The position numbers and the translations under genes were made by a program. Shown here one piece after another: positions 37,230 through 54,225 of a DNA stretch of 64,000 nucleotides; positions within the stretch are counted from its first letter, which is position 1, and each line of letters opens with the position of its first letter. The DNA lies in contig OZ026558.1 of NCBI GenBank assembly GCA_964020155.1, forward strand, positions 5,158,469 to 5,222,468, read 5' to 3'. The DNA is from Chondrilla cf. caribensis (Eukaryota > Porifera > Demospongiae > Chondrillida > Chondrillidae). The notes under the pieces were generated by a model. It did not search any database and was not told where the DNA came from. It saw nothing but the letters and a program-made list of their open reading frames with translations.

Positions 37230-38618
37230 TCACTTCTGCATGTTATCCCTGGTTGCTTTCAGTTCTTGTGTGTAGTAATTTAGTTTCCTCATATTTTTAT
37301 TGATCTTTAATCTTAAAAAGTGCATATGTACAATTCTCATCGTAGTCCTGTCCTTTGCGGGATGATAGGACAAGATGTTTGAATAGCTCGTCTTCTTCCT
37401 GTCAGGGCGGGAGCTGAATATGACATTGAACTTCTTTTTGCCATGAACAAACCATTCTTTCACCTACACCAGTGACTCAAGAGTTAGCTGATGTATGGTA
37501 CTGGGGGGGGGGGGTGAGTGTGTGTAGTGAGGTGGGGTGGTGAGTGGGTGTAGAGTAGTGAGGTGGGGTGGTGAGTGGGTGTAGAGTAGTGAGGTGGGGT
37601 GGGGTATAGTAGAGTAGTGAGGTGGAGTGGTGAGTGGGTGTAGAGTAGTGAGGTGGGGTGGTGAGTGGGTGTAGAGTAGTGAGTGGGTGTAGAGTAGTGA
37701 GGTGGGGTGGTGAGTGGGTGTAGAGTAGTGAGTGGGTGTAGAGTAGTGAGGTGGGGTGGTGAGTGGGTGTAGAGTAGTGAGTGGGTGTAGAGTAGTGAGG
37801 TGGGGTGGTGAGTGGGTGTAGAGTAGTGAGGTGGGGTGGTGAGTGGGTGTAGAGTAGTGAGGTGCGAGTAGGAGTGTTGTCATGGTGACAGACACATTGT
37901 TCACCTCATTCGATTGAGTGCAGTGTGCTATTCCCTTCAGACAGCGTCCCACCTCAACATCCTCATGGGCGGTGACAACGCTCTGTAGACAAGAAGACAG
38001 CCTGGGTCCGATCATTCTCAACAAACCCTGGCTGAGTATCACACCTGGTCCTCCCATGCAGAATGGCTCCTGCTCAAATAGCTCATACAGACCATCAGCT
38101 CTGCCATATCCCGGGTGACCCAGGTAGACTGAAGAAGTATGGTCCAGTTTGGACAGGATGGCCTGGACTCCTTCAAGGTCGACATAAACATCGTCATCGA
38201 CACGCATGAACCACTTGTATTCGGACAGCTTGTTGTAGTACCAATAGTGCAGCATGGAAAACACCTTGTGCTGAGGAGGGTAGGCATCATCCTCAACTCC
38301 CCTCAATTCTTTAACGTCTTCACTTAGTGCCGTCAAATTATTATTAGTATCTCCTACAAAGAATAATTTGTCTTGAAAATCCCTCGCCCATGTCTCCCTG
38401 AGGACTCTGCAGCGCGTGGGAAGATACTTGGCTGAGGTCACCACACCGAGAGTCAAAAGACTGCGGTCCCTTAGAAGAATCCCCTCAGCAGTTTGATCCA
38501 ATTGATTTAATCCCCCTGGGACATCTGTATCGGGGTCATCACTCAAGTATATACTGAAAATTCCCATTAAAACTCCACAGAAAATCCCGCTCCATAGCAA
38601 AGCCAAGCGCTTCTTCAT
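37230..38618 (-). CDS. CHSY1: Chondroitin synthase-like GT31 glycosyltransferase B, single domain
   Basis: Two exons: 38618-37905 and 37463-37230; 315 codons plus stop. N-terminal signal anchor (ALLWSGIFCGVLMGIFSIYL) behind MKKR. Catalytic region: LGVVTSAKYLPTRCRVLRET, DDAYPPQHKVFSM, YKWFMRVDDDVYVD (DxD site), FCMGGPGVILSQGLL, HEDVEVGRCL. The second exon (VKEWFVHGKKKFNVIF) matches the region after the first CHSY domain and then stops, so the second GalNAc-transferase domain is missing, as in paralogue A. The two differ widely, so the duplication is old. Head to head with HUS1 (100 bp). Confidence 0.83.
37515..37866. repeat. 31-bp minisatellite in the CHSY-like B intron
   Basis: About 11 copies, some shortened to an 18-bp sub-unit, of GTGAGTGGGTGTAGAGTAG plus GAGGTGGGGTG, preceded by a G run at 37504-37514. 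Confidence 0.94.
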
Positions 38619-38718
38619 CGCTGGATCACGTGACTTTAAAAATGTCTCCCTTGCCGCTCACCTGAGGTTTTCTCTAGTATCTATCCCTGAGTACAGTGAA
38701 CCGTAACTTCAGGAAATA
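38619..38718. promoter_or_regulatory. 100-bp head-to-head spacer, CHSY-like B / HUS1
   Basis: Divergent start codons flank this interval, which includes ATCACGTGAC (38625-38634), an E-box-like palindrome. Confidence 0.6.
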
Positions 38719-40752
38719 ATGCGATTCAGAGCTAAGCTTCAAAACCTTGCCAACATCATCCAATTGACCAGTTCGTAGGATGTGTGGTGTCGTTTGTGTA
38801 CATAATAAGCGTTCTATTTTGTTGTTTGGAGAGTAGGTGATATACTGCTCTGTCTTTCTTGTATTAATACCCCAGAGATAATGTCTACACTATCAAAAAG
38901 TGTCAAGCAGTGTGTTTTAAGAATGACTGAGGACAAGATATCATTTGTTGCTATAGAGAGTGGTGTGTTGGGTGGCGTGCACCTCTGGTGCGAGCTAGCA
39001 CAGGTGAATTGAGTACGTGATTTAGCATGCACTAGTTGATATTTTCCTGTATAATTGGCGAAGTCGTAGTTGCAAGTTTCAGTGCAGCGGTTGGTTGAGA
39101 ACAAAGAACAGTACAGTGTAGTTGTTGTCAGATATGCTAAAGGCTCCCATCTCCTTGTAGCGAACCTACTTTGACGAGTATAGACTTGAGGGAAGAGATG
39201 AGAGGAATGAAATTTATCTTGAAATTGGTCTAGACCAAATTGTAAGAGCATTTAAATCTGCCCACTCAGCACAAGTTCTGAAGATGAAGTTGGCCAAGAA
39301 AGAAGGAGCTATTTTATCAATTGAGATCCTACAAGTGCTGTGAACAGTGTATGTTGTCATGTGATAAACATGTGACAATTGCTTTATCTGCTCCTGTAGT
39401 CCACAGCATTCAGCACTCAGAGACATCTGGTGCACGAGGTGCCTGTAGCTGTGGTACCTCAGAGGCTGTGGCCTGATTACCAAGAACCTAAAATGCCAGA
39501 AATCGATGTCAGTACATATCTCCCATCACTTAAATCACTGAAAACTCACATTGACCACATGAAGAATCTCTCACCACATCTTGTGAGTGTGTCTCTATGT
39601 TTTAAATTGTGTATGTGAGTGTCTATATGTAGCGTATGTCACTTGTTTACAGTTTATAAGTGGGAACTGGTCTGGTGAGCTCACATTGAGAGTGGAAACT
39701 GACACAGCAGCTGTTAATGTCATGTACTCAAATTTGGCTAATCACTTCTTTGGTAGGTCATGGGTGACTTTTCCGCTAGTGTCTGCACACAGTATTACTG
39801 CTAATGACGGCACACACAGTGTTACTGCTAATGACGGCACACACAGTGTTACTGCTAATGACGGCACACACAGTGTTACTGCTAATGACGGCACACACAG
39901 TGTTACTGCTAATGGCGGCACATACAGTGTTACTGCTAATGGCGGCACACACAGTATTACTGCTAATGACAGCACACACAGTGTTACTGCTAATGACGGC
40001 ACACAGTGTTACTGCTAGTGACGGCACACACAGTGTTACTGCTTTCTTGCATGTTGCTGTAGCTCCTGTGGAGAATCAAGATGATACAGAATTCATGTAT
40101 GAAGCACGGGTAGACATCAAGAGATTTTCACACCTTTTGGCTTCCCAGATTCAGTCAAACAAAGTCATTTGTAGTAAGAATATAGCCTTCACTATTACTC
40201 ACTATTTCACTTGATCCATCAATATCATATTATGTTTGGTCTATTTCTCTGTGTCTTTGGTAAGAGAGTTTACTAGTGGATTGGGTCTATTATGGTAAAA
40301 ATTGACCCATAGGAATTGTCTTAGGTCAAACTTTTGCAACGATAATATTATATTCTTTAGGATCGAATATTGCTACAAATTATGACCTAGGACAATTTTG
40401 AGGTGCAAAATTTGTCCTACACTACCAGAATCTTGATCCTCTGAATACCAAAGGAGTAAATTTCGCTGCCACAGTTTATTTATGAGTTTGACCCCATAGC
40501 ACCACAGATACTGCCACATACACACAGCCAACCCTAGACTGCCAAAAAGTGATGCCTGTCATGTTTTGTGAGCCGAAATGCATACCCCATGCAGAATGCC
40601 TGCTTGAGTACCTACAGTACAGGGTTGTACACTAATCTGCTTGATGTTTCTACACTCTCCGTGCAGACATTGTTCATGGAAAAGGCGTTCAAGTGTTCAT
40701 TCTTCATGAAGATGTGTGTTTTATGTACTATTTGCCATCAGTGAACAGATGA
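38719..40752 (+). CDS. HUS1: Checkpoint clamp subunit HUS1
   Basis: Seven exons: 38719-38770, 38876-39003, 39161-39334, 39400-39582, 39653-39752, 40063-40173, 40667-40752; 277 codons plus stop (human 280). Alignment runs the full length: MRFRAKL, QLTKIMSTLSKSVKQCVLRM, HLWCELAQ, RNEIYLEIGLDQIVRAFKSA, VPVAVVPQRLWPDYQEP, IDVSTYLPSLKSLKTHIDHM, and the C-terminal NIVHGKGVQVFILHEDV. HUS1 joins RAD9 and RAD1 in the 9-1-1 DNA-damage clamp. Intron 5 holds a 27-bp minisatellite and intron 6 an inverted repeat. Confidence 0.95.
39785..40040 (+). repeat. 27-bp minisatellite in HUS1 intron 5
   Basis: Nine to ten copies of a 27-bp unit with GTTACTGCTAATGACGGC. Each contains CTAATGA, a plausible branch-point sequence. 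All frames stay open because 27 is a multiple of three. Confidence 0.94.
40314..40397. repeat. Inverted repeat in HUS1 intron 6
   Basis: AATTGTCTTAGGTC (40314-40327) and GACCTAGGACAATT (40384-40397) are reverse complements with one mismatch, able to form a stem with a ~56-nt loop. It could be a small MITE remnant. Confidence 0.6.
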
Positions 40753-40946
40753 CTCAACGCTCATGTAATATTCGGATATTGTCCGTAAAATTCAGTACTC
40801 TTGAAAAGTAGCGGGAACTTGCCGCCTGTCGGATATGATACGGGCAAAGTTTGAGTAGAAGTCAACAACCCGTCGCCTGTCCGGAGTGGGGAAGAGACAG
40901 AGAGGGTCGAATCAACTCGCAAGGGATGGCTTCCATCGAGGATAAA

Positions 40947-41790
40947 ATGGATAACTTCGAGAAGTTGGAGAAAATAGGAGAAGGAACATACGGCGTGGTC
41001 TACAAGGCCAAAGAAAAGAGCAGCGGCAGCTATGTAGCTCTTAAAAAGATTAGACTTGACACGTGAGAATCCCTATGGCTACAATTCTCTTCTTCAAACT
41101 TTTTTTTAATTTGCTTTCCTCATGTAGTGAGTTCGAAGGAGTTCCCTCCACAGCTATTCGTGAGATATCGCTGCTGCTCGAACTGGAACACACAAACATT
41201 GTTACTTTGTTCCAAGTTCTCCACTTGGAGCAGAAACTGTTTTTAGTGTTTGAGTTTTTGGACTGTGACCTGAAGAAGTACATGGACAGCTTTGCACCTC
41301 ATGGCCTACCGCCAGAGACGATTAAAGTAACTTAGTAGTGGCTTTACTACTTATATTATCCAGTACTACTGACATATTCAGGAATGGTGTATACTGACTT
41401 TTGCAGTGTATATGTATATAATATAGTTGCAATACTTGTATTTTTTTAGGTGTTATTATATCAGTTATTGGATGGTACTGCTTTTTGTCACCAGCATCGT
41501 GTGCTACACCGGGATCTAAAGCCTCAGAACTTGCTGATTAGAATAGATGGTCCTGTCATCAAACTGGCAGACTTTGGGCTGGCAAGAGCATTTGGTGTTC
41601 CAGTTCGCACATACACACATGAGGTGAAGCTGGTGATGGAAGGCCTGTTACTGTGGCACTGTGTATCAAGTATCCTGTTTGTACTCCAGGTAGTCACATT
41701 GTGGTACAGGTCACCTGAGCTGCTACTAGGTGCACAGTTCTACTCCACACCCGTCGACATCTGGAGTGTTGGCTGTATATTTGCTGAAAT

Positions 41791-41839
<49 letters not shown>

Positions 41840-42268
41840 ACGTATACATGCTGTGTGTGTATTGATCACCTTGTAAATCATAGTATGTAATTTGGTCACT
41901 TTACATATAGATATTAAAGAAGCCTATATTTCCTGGAGATTCGGAAATTGATCAGCTGTTTAGAATATTTCGAACCATGGGTACACCAGATGATAGTGTG
42001 TGGCCTGGAGTTTCAAAATTACCAGATTTCAAGTCAACATTCCCTAAATGGCCCAGACAGAACCTTGGTTCAATTTTGAAGACCACTGAACCAGATGGGA
42101 TAGATTTATTACAAGTATGTGTGCCTTGTATTGGTGTGCACAAGTCATAATATGAAGTGATCTCTGATTCACTTGCTAACTCTGCTTCAGATGATGCTTG
42201 TATATGAGCCACAGCAGAGGGTATCAGCAATGAATGCCAAGCTTCATCCTTATTTCTTGAAGAAATAA
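40947..42268 (+). CDS. CDK2: Cyclin-dependent kinase, CDK1/2 family (PSTAIRE), CDK2-like
   Basis: Six exons: 40947-41062, 41128-41326, 41450-41623, 41690-41791, 41911-42114, 42191-42268; 290 codons plus stop. Gly loop [11 protein letters not shown] with the inhibitory Thr-Tyr pair, ALKKIRLDT, cyclin-binding helix [41 protein letters not shown] (activating Thr in the T-loop), [43 protein letters not shown] fits the CDK2 start; in-frame ATGs at 40926 and 40851 would add 7 or 32 residues. Cell-cycle kinase requiring a cyclin. CDK1 and CDK2 cannot be told apart safely by eye; RTYTHE and the overall match favour CDK2. Confidence 0.92.
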
Positions 42269-42390
42269 CTCCATCATTAACAAAGTCCTTACAACCACTT
42301 CTAAATTATATTCTAATTACTATGGTGTATGTAAAAGTGTGTGTTATGTGGTGTTAACTCCGGGTGTGGGTGTGGGACTTCAATGTTATC

Positions 42391-43715
42391 CTAAATCTCA
42401 TACCCGCCATCCTCTTCCCCATCACCATCTTGAAAAGAACCTTCAGAGTCTCCTCCATCATCATCATCAACAACTTGTGTTTCCTTGGTGTCAAGGGTAG
42501 TCAGTGCCGGGCGCTTTGTTTTGGGCTGGGCGAGGGGGTTGGACCAGCCCCCCTCCGGTTGCTGCTGCTGATCTTGGGAGCTCCAAGATGTACCCTCTGC
42601 TCCAAAAACTGGATTCTTTCTGAAAGTATCGATCTGTGATCTACGCCTGCAAAATAGTTGTATCATATGTAGCATGTTAGAAAACAGTGAGATTGTGTCA
42701 CGTGCATCTATATATCATATAAAGGTGGTCATGAGACTAACTGGTAGGAAACAGGACCACGATCATCCCTCATCCGACGATGTGCTATCTCCTCTGTCTT
42801 GGTGAACTTGACAATGTATATTACTAGCCCAAGAGCTGCTAGGAGCAGTACAACGAAGATCAGGGCCAGAATAACACACACGACAATGACAACTGAATGG
42901 AATGTAGATTGAAGTACAGATAATTACAAATAACAGCAGTAAATGATATATGAACACATACCAATGATGTCAGTGGTCAGGACATTGGAAGCTGCAGAGG
43001 GAAGTAGGCGTGATGGCAGCAAAGCAGGCTATATACTACACCATCTCACAAACTTACTTCTGCATATGTTCCCAGCTCCAAGGTCATATCCTTCATCACA
43101 GACATAGCAGAGAGAGCTCGCACAGATGTAGCATTCTCCGGTGCACGCTGAAAACGAGAAAGCTGACCAGGTCAGTGTAGGAGTCCCCCACTGTGCATAA
43201 CTATGCTCATTAGGGATATGAATAATGATATTCATAGCTTCGAGAGGTCCTGGCGACACGACTGCTAGTTCCCAAAGGACGTAATCCCTCGAGAAACTGA
43301 CCATGCAAACATGTACCAAACAAGGGTTACAATCGCAGATTTGTTACTCACGTTGACAGTGACCAGGAGAACTGGCTCCATTAAAACAGCGAGTGCAGGT
43401 CCCAGCCTCCCTGGGCGTCGGGGCATTGCCAGCCACATCGATATTGAAGCTCACTATATCCCATCCTGCTGTTGCGTTGCACACGTAATCCAAATAAAAC
43501 CTTTCTGAATATGCTGTCATAGTATCGAAGATCTTCTGGTTGTAGTCCGAGTAGGACAGGCACGAGTAGATCACATCGGAAGTCCCAACGCCTCCCCTTT
43601 GCATCACCGCAGTCTGCACCTGCGCTCTGGACGGCATAGTACTACACACAACTTGTGCATTAGTCTCTGTCGCCAGAAATACAACGAACAAGCCAATAAC
43701 ACACAACATTCCCAT
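42391..43715 (-). CDS. Orphan type I membrane protein, Cys-rich ectodomain and acidic tail
   Basis: Five exons: 43715-43352, 43147-43058, 42991-42962, 42892-42742, 42646-42391; 296 codons plus stop, phases consistent. Not recognised as a known family. Signal peptide MGMLCVIGLFVVFLATETNA, then a ~100-residue ectodomain, then a Cys-rich stretch (CTRCFNG, HCQPCTGECYICASSLCYVC, DEGYDLGAGNIC) resembling furin-like/TNFR-type CxxC modules. TM segment VIVVCVILALIFVVLLLAAL, then basic KFTKTEEIAHRRMRDDRG and a tail rich in Gln, then Asp/Glu (VVDDDDGGDSEG). One exon is 30 bp. Its start is 76 bp from the RNF14 start, divergent; its stop is 122 bp from the CDK2 stop. It could be a receptor-like or adhesion protein. 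Confidence 0.75.
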
Positions 43716-43791
43716 GGTCCGGAAGGAGGTAAACTCGCTCGACACGCCCTTGAAAGTAGGAGAGAGTGGGCGGAGATTCACTTCTACAAAA

Positions 43792-45165
43792 ATGGCCGCT
43801 AAAGATCTCTGTCTTTCTCTTGATGTTGAAAATGAGATTGACTTTCTTCGACATTTCTACCCTAAAGTGGACGAATTCCAGTGGAACAGAGACGCCTGTA
43901 GCGGTGCACTCTTTTTAATAGTAAATGTGGGTGACGGCCTATACGTAGGGGCCGTGGGTAAAGGGTTCAGTTCGGTGTTTCAGCCCTATCACCCCTCATC
44001 TAGTCACAAACGAGAATTTCTGGTCCATTTACCGCCTGTTAGACTAGATTTTACTTTATTTCCGTCGTATCCGGAAGAGAGCCCTCCTGCATTCAATCTA
44101 ACATGTAGTTGGTTGAATTTTTCCACTTTAAGTAAACTCTGTAAGCAGCTGGAGCGTATGTGGAGTCCAGGTAGTGTTGTGCTATATGATTGGGCCGATT
44201 TCATTACGAATGAGGCAGCTCAGTTTCTGTCCATTTCTTCTCCATACACAATTGTTGTGGAGGATCCATCTGATGTGTCCAGGGACCGCTGGGATGACAG
44301 GGCCATTCAGGACATCTCACAACCATCAGAACTGATTCCCCTTTTGATTGAGTACAATCAGCGAAAAGAAAAACTCTTGTTTTCTGACCATCGCTTTACT
44401 TGTAGTGTTTGTTTTCAGACGTTATCAGGAGCCAAGTGTAAATGCATCCCTAAATGTGGCCATGTGTATTGCATACAATGCCTGTTGTCCTACATCAAAG
44501 CTCGCATAGAAGGCGGTCTAATAGGCCACGTTAAATGTCCTGCTGTTACCTGCGAATGCGACATTCCTCACTGGTTGGTGAAAGAGGTTCTTCCAATGGA
44601 ATCTTTCTACAGATTTGATCAGCTTCTCTTGCAAAAGTCCTTAGATCAAATGGAGGATTTAGTTTATTGTCCCCGCCCTTCTTGCAGACATCCAAATATA
44701 AAGGAACCCGGGAGTCAGATGGGTATCTGTGCAAACTGCAAGTTTTGCTTCTGTACTCTCTGTCACAAGAGTTGGCATGGAAGTGAGAGTGGTTGTGACA
44801 TATCACTAGAAGAGTTTGAAGACATTAAAGAAAAGTACAACAGTGGAACACCAGAGGAGAGAGAAGCTATGGAAAGGAGATACGGAAAGAAATTGAAGAA
44901 AACCATCGAAATTCTTGCTACCAAAGAGTGGCTTGACAGGAACACCAAATGCTGCCCAATCTGTAAAGCTAGTGTACAGAAGTCGGCCGGGTGCAACAAG
45001 ATGACTTGTACATCCTGTGGAGGTTTTTTTTGTTGGCTTTGTCTCCAGCGCCTGGGTCAGGCGAACCCCTATCGACACTATTCCGTCATTGGTGGAGGGA
45101 GGTGTTCGGGACGACTGTTTGAGGGCATAATTGATGGTGATGAAAATTTTGATGATTTTGAGTGA
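43792..45165 (+). CDS. RNF14: RNF14-like RBR E3 ubiquitin ligase, intronless
   Basis: One uninterrupted frame of 457 codons plus stop from MAAKDLCLSLDVENE (human 474). Residues 1-150: RWD domain (LRHFYPKVDEF, FNLTCSWLN). RING1 begins CSVCFQTLSGAKCKCIPKCG with HVYCIQC. The in-between-RING domain has CPRPSCRHPNIKEPG, CANCKFCFCTLCHKSWHG. RING2 is CCPICKASVQKSAGCNKMTC with CGGFFCWLC; the Cys in SAGCNKM is the expected catalytic thioester residue. RBR ligases pass ubiquitin through this Cys; RNF14 acts on stalled ribosomes and androgen receptor in mammals. All neighbours have many introns, so the lack of introns suggests a retrocopy that kept function. An in-frame ATG at 43714 overlaps the divergent gene and is less likely the start. 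Confidence 0.93.
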   Translation: MAAKDLCLSLDVENEIDFLRHFYPKVDEFQWNRDACSGALFLIVNVGDGLYVGAVGKGFSSVFQPYHPSSSHKREFLVHLPPVRLDFTLFPSYPEESPPAFNLTCSWLNFSTLSKLCKQLERMWSPGSVVLYDWADFITNEAAQFLSISSPYTIVVEDPSDVSRDRWDDRAIQDISQPSELIPLLIEYNQRKEKLLFSDHRFTCSVCFQTLSGAKCKCIPKCGHVYCIQCLLSYIKARIEGGLIGHVKCPAVTCECDIPHWLVKEVLPMESFYRFDQLLLQKSLDQMEDLVYCPRPSCRHPNIKEPGSQMGICANCKFCFCTLCHKSWHGSESGCDISLEEFEDIKEKYNSGTPEEREAMERRYGKKLKKTIEILATKEWLDRNTKCCPICKASVQKSAGCNKMTCTSCGGFFCWLCLQRLGQANPYRHYSVIGGGRCSGRLFEGIIDGDENFDDFE

Positions 45166-45239
45166 TTACAGTGTATGCCTATTTTATATTGGCATGTTTT
45201 TATTAGTTCTGTGAGTAGTATGTTCATATTGAGCGCTTG

Positions 45240-45690
45240 AATATATCAATCAATCAATTAATAATTATTTGAGTGCACCACACCAGAAGGTGCTAGGACA
45301 TATCAATGGTCCTACACAGCACTGTAATATCAATACACATAAGACATTAGAACTAACCATTGAGTATCTAGTACACTAGTCCATCACAATAACGAGTTAC
45401 ACACCACATTACACTAAGGTGGGTTAAAATATTACTCTTCGAACAGGCCTGTGATAATATGAAAGCTATGTGTTCTCTGCTACTCTTCCCTTGAAAACCA
45501 TCCATCTCAGCGACTTCATCAATCAGTGGTATCCTTAAGTGTTCCCAGGCAGGCACTGCAGCAACCAGTGGTGTACATCTTCTACTTCATCACTCTCACA
45601 TTCTTTACATATTCTTCTCTCCCTCTCCACTCCTTGCCACCTCCCAATCTCAACCTGGAACAGTGCTGTTCCTCCTCTCAACTAGCATCT
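45240..45690 (-). mobile_element. Degraded non-LTR retrotransposon 3' end (RT C-terminal zinc knuckle)
   Basis: On -, RRICKECESDEVEDVHHWLL followed by QC has the C-x2-C...H-x4-C spacing of the zinc knuckle found after reverse transcriptase in many LINEs. After a frameshift, PAWEHLRIPLIDEVAEMDGF and following residues continue to a stop at 45368. A 3' region and a (TGAT)n-type tail (45240-45260) end it. A short copy of the same 3' end occurs near 54420-54500. Dead by frameshift and truncation. Confidence 0.6.
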
Positions 45691-45791
45691 TCCATCTCTC
45701 AACTAGCATCTTCCATCTCTCAACTAGCATCTTCCATCTCTCAACTAGCATCTTCCATCTCTCAACTAGCATCTTCCATCTCTCAACTAGC
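45680..45791. repeat. 21-bp minisatellite
   Basis: Five to six perfect copies of a 21-bp unit (CTCTCAACTAGCATCTTCCA plus T), adjoining the LINE-like fragment. Confidence 0.95.
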
Positions 45792-46076
45792 TCCTCGCTT
45801 CTCACTTTTCTCATATCATCATTTCAAATTAATTTTACTGGTCACCTTAATAGTAGCCCTATGGGCTAGTGGTTGCCTCAGTATAAATAAGACTTCTCAT
45901 TCTGATTCAAATTTAAATGCTACGTTCCAGTCGATAATTTGGATTGGATTCGGGTCTTTACATTGTTTTTGCTGAGTCATTCTGCTATACGTGGGTCCTT
46001 CCTTGGTTTAATTTTTGGAGGTTTTCGTTCACCTGTTTCAGTGAAATGTGCTAATTCTGGGATAAGTGAAGAGGTT

Positions 46077-51467
<5,391 letters not shown>

Positions 51468-51584
51468 GCTACTCTGTCGGACTCAATGTACATGTATGTA
51501 TACATTATACGTGTTAATTTATGATTGTATGATAATTTTATTAGTCATATTACTTTTAAACATATCATGCTATAATACATAAAA
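51468..51584. other. Tail-to-tail spacer, CUL1 / GGPS1
   Basis: 117 bp, AT-rich, between convergent stop codons. It holds the 3' ends of both genes. Confidence 0.5.
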
Positions 51585-53210
51585 TTATTGGTGAATTTCT
51601 GATAATTTGTCTAATATCACAACTAGCTTAGGATTTCCACCCAATTTCTGGATTTCATCCATGGCCCTAAAGTGACAGGACATGAAGAAAGCAGCTGAAG
51701 AACACTGATCAACAACAACATTGCCCGTACTCACTGTAACTTGAGTCTTCCTAGGAATTGTCGAGTGTACTCAAAAGACTTTGCCTATTACAGATAAATA
51801 TATGATGTAATGTGTGGATTAGAGAATATGGCCAAGGACCCAACATACAACCTTAGAATGGTCAACGCACCTCTTGTAGACATTTCAGGAAGTACTTTTT
51901 GAGATCAACATCAGCAGTCTTCTGTCTAAGAATATCTGGAAGGCAGGGAACATGTTTTCAAATAAACACTACCCCCCACAAACCTAGACAATGTGACACG
52001 TACTGTTCAACTGGTGTGAAGCCGGATTGGCTCTGATGCCATGAATAATAGGAAAGGAGTATTTCCCTTCCGTCAAATCTTCACAGAAACTCTTGTTCTC
52101 GGAATACTAATAGTGAATTTAAAAGTTGCCATAGCTACAGACTTGTGCGACCACGGGTTGCCCACCTCTGTCGACTGGAGATTGCAATAATCGTCTCTGA
52201 CTTGAAAGTAAACTCCAAGACAATCCAACAAAGGATAGAAGTCACTACAAATGGGAAATGACAGAGTTACATTTAGCTGTTCTCCACGATAAACTTTGCA
52301 TAAAGGCATAATAACCTTTTATTATCGCTAAAAAGCTGCATGAGATCAACTGCCAGTCGAAACAGACCACCTGTTTCTGCAATGCAAAACAGAAAGTGAG
52401 TCAAATGAACTTGTAGGTCAACATGGGAATTTACTTTGCTTGATCATCTGCAAATACTCCTGCTCAGTTGGACACAATCCACCATCCCTCCAATACATTT
52501 CTTTACCCTGACCTCTGTGGAGCTCCAGCAGTTGACCTTAACTCACACAATGAGCAAACAACATTCTTTACTGCACAATACAGCAAGCAAAATTACAAGT
52601 TCAGTACATGTGAATATCTCAATGCCTTGCTTATGTCCCAAAGTTAATGTCTTCTCCAAAGCAAGAAAGTAAACATAATTGGCCGAATTAATGGCTTGCG
52701 GGATCCCATACACACTGTGAGCAACTGGAACAATGTACACAAAGTAAAGTAGAGAAAAATCTCCTATACAGAATAGACGTTTCACCTGGAATGCCTCTAC
52801 GCAGCTTTGAGCTGTCCTCGATGTCGTCGATTCTAAGTATATGGAATCATGTGAATGAAGAAATGGGAAGTCCTGGAAGTCGGTTATGCAAGATACTCAC
52901 ATTAAACTAGCATTGTGTAACATTTGCGTTATCTCCTTGACAGCTCGCTCTTTATCATCGGGTATTCGCATCCACTCATTGAAAGCCTGTAAATTAGAGG
53001 CAAAACCATCACTATCTGGGTCTGCAGGTACGGGGACAAGACACTGACGTCAATTAGTAAGACACGAATCTCCTTCCCAGGTTTTTGACAAATGTAAGAA
53101 TATGGTTCCAAAATAATCTAAAATAAGGCGATGGCATAGTGAAAAACCTGCAGATAATAATTATCAAACTTATAGACTTATATACCTACCTGCTCGAAAT
53201 CATCGGCCAT
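51585..53210 (-). CDS. GGPS1: Geranylgeranyl diphosphate synthase
   Basis: Twelve exons: 53210-53190, 53117-53049, 52986-52901, 52832-52786, 52724-52608, 52536-52435, 52376-52316, 52244-52166, 52106-52004, 51935-51871, 51784-51735, 51666-51585; 293 codons plus stop (human 300). It matches the animal enzyme throughout: [37 protein letters not shown] (first Asp-rich motif DDIED), [66 protein letters not shown] (second Asp-rich motif), [35 protein letters not shown]. It condenses FPP and IPP to GGPP for protein prenylation and isoprenoid synthesis. The first exon encodes only MADDFEQ. Its ATG is 102 bp from that of RPL23. Confidence 0.95.
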
Positions 53211-53312
53211 TTTGCTGATTTCACTGGAGTCCGACTGGGATAACACGCTTTACAGCGCATGCGCAATCCATTAAGAGTCACGTGTAGTCGTACCGTTATT
53301 ACTATAGTCAAG
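53211..53312. promoter_or_regulatory. 102-bp head-to-head spacer, GGPS1 / RPL23
   Basis: Divergent start codons. It contains TGCGCATGCGC-type palindromic sequence at 53256-53265 (GCGCATGCGC), resembling an NRF1 site, which is common in bidirectional housekeeping promoters. Confidence 0.65.

Positions 53313-54225
<913 letters not shown>

Larger units (their letters stand above)
45166..46076. other. Spacer between RNF14 and CUL1 with a retroelement fragment
   Basis: 911 bp. It contains the RNF14 3' UTR, the LINE-like fragment (45240-45690), a 21-bp minisatellite (45680-45791) and the CUL1 upstream region. Confidence 0.6.

Noticed and set aside
40851..40946. Upstream in-frame ATGs for the CDK2-like gene
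   Set aside because: The family start [13 protein letters not shown] fits at 40947; the upstream ones would add an unusual N-terminus.
43714..43791. N-terminal extension of RNF14 from an ATG at 43714
   Set aside because: It overlaps the first codon of the divergent gene and has no RWD-domain similarity; 43792 fits the family.
45526..45975. 149-residue + frame with repeated SSISQLA
   Set aside because: Comes from the 21-bp minisatellite and antisense of the LINE-like fragment.
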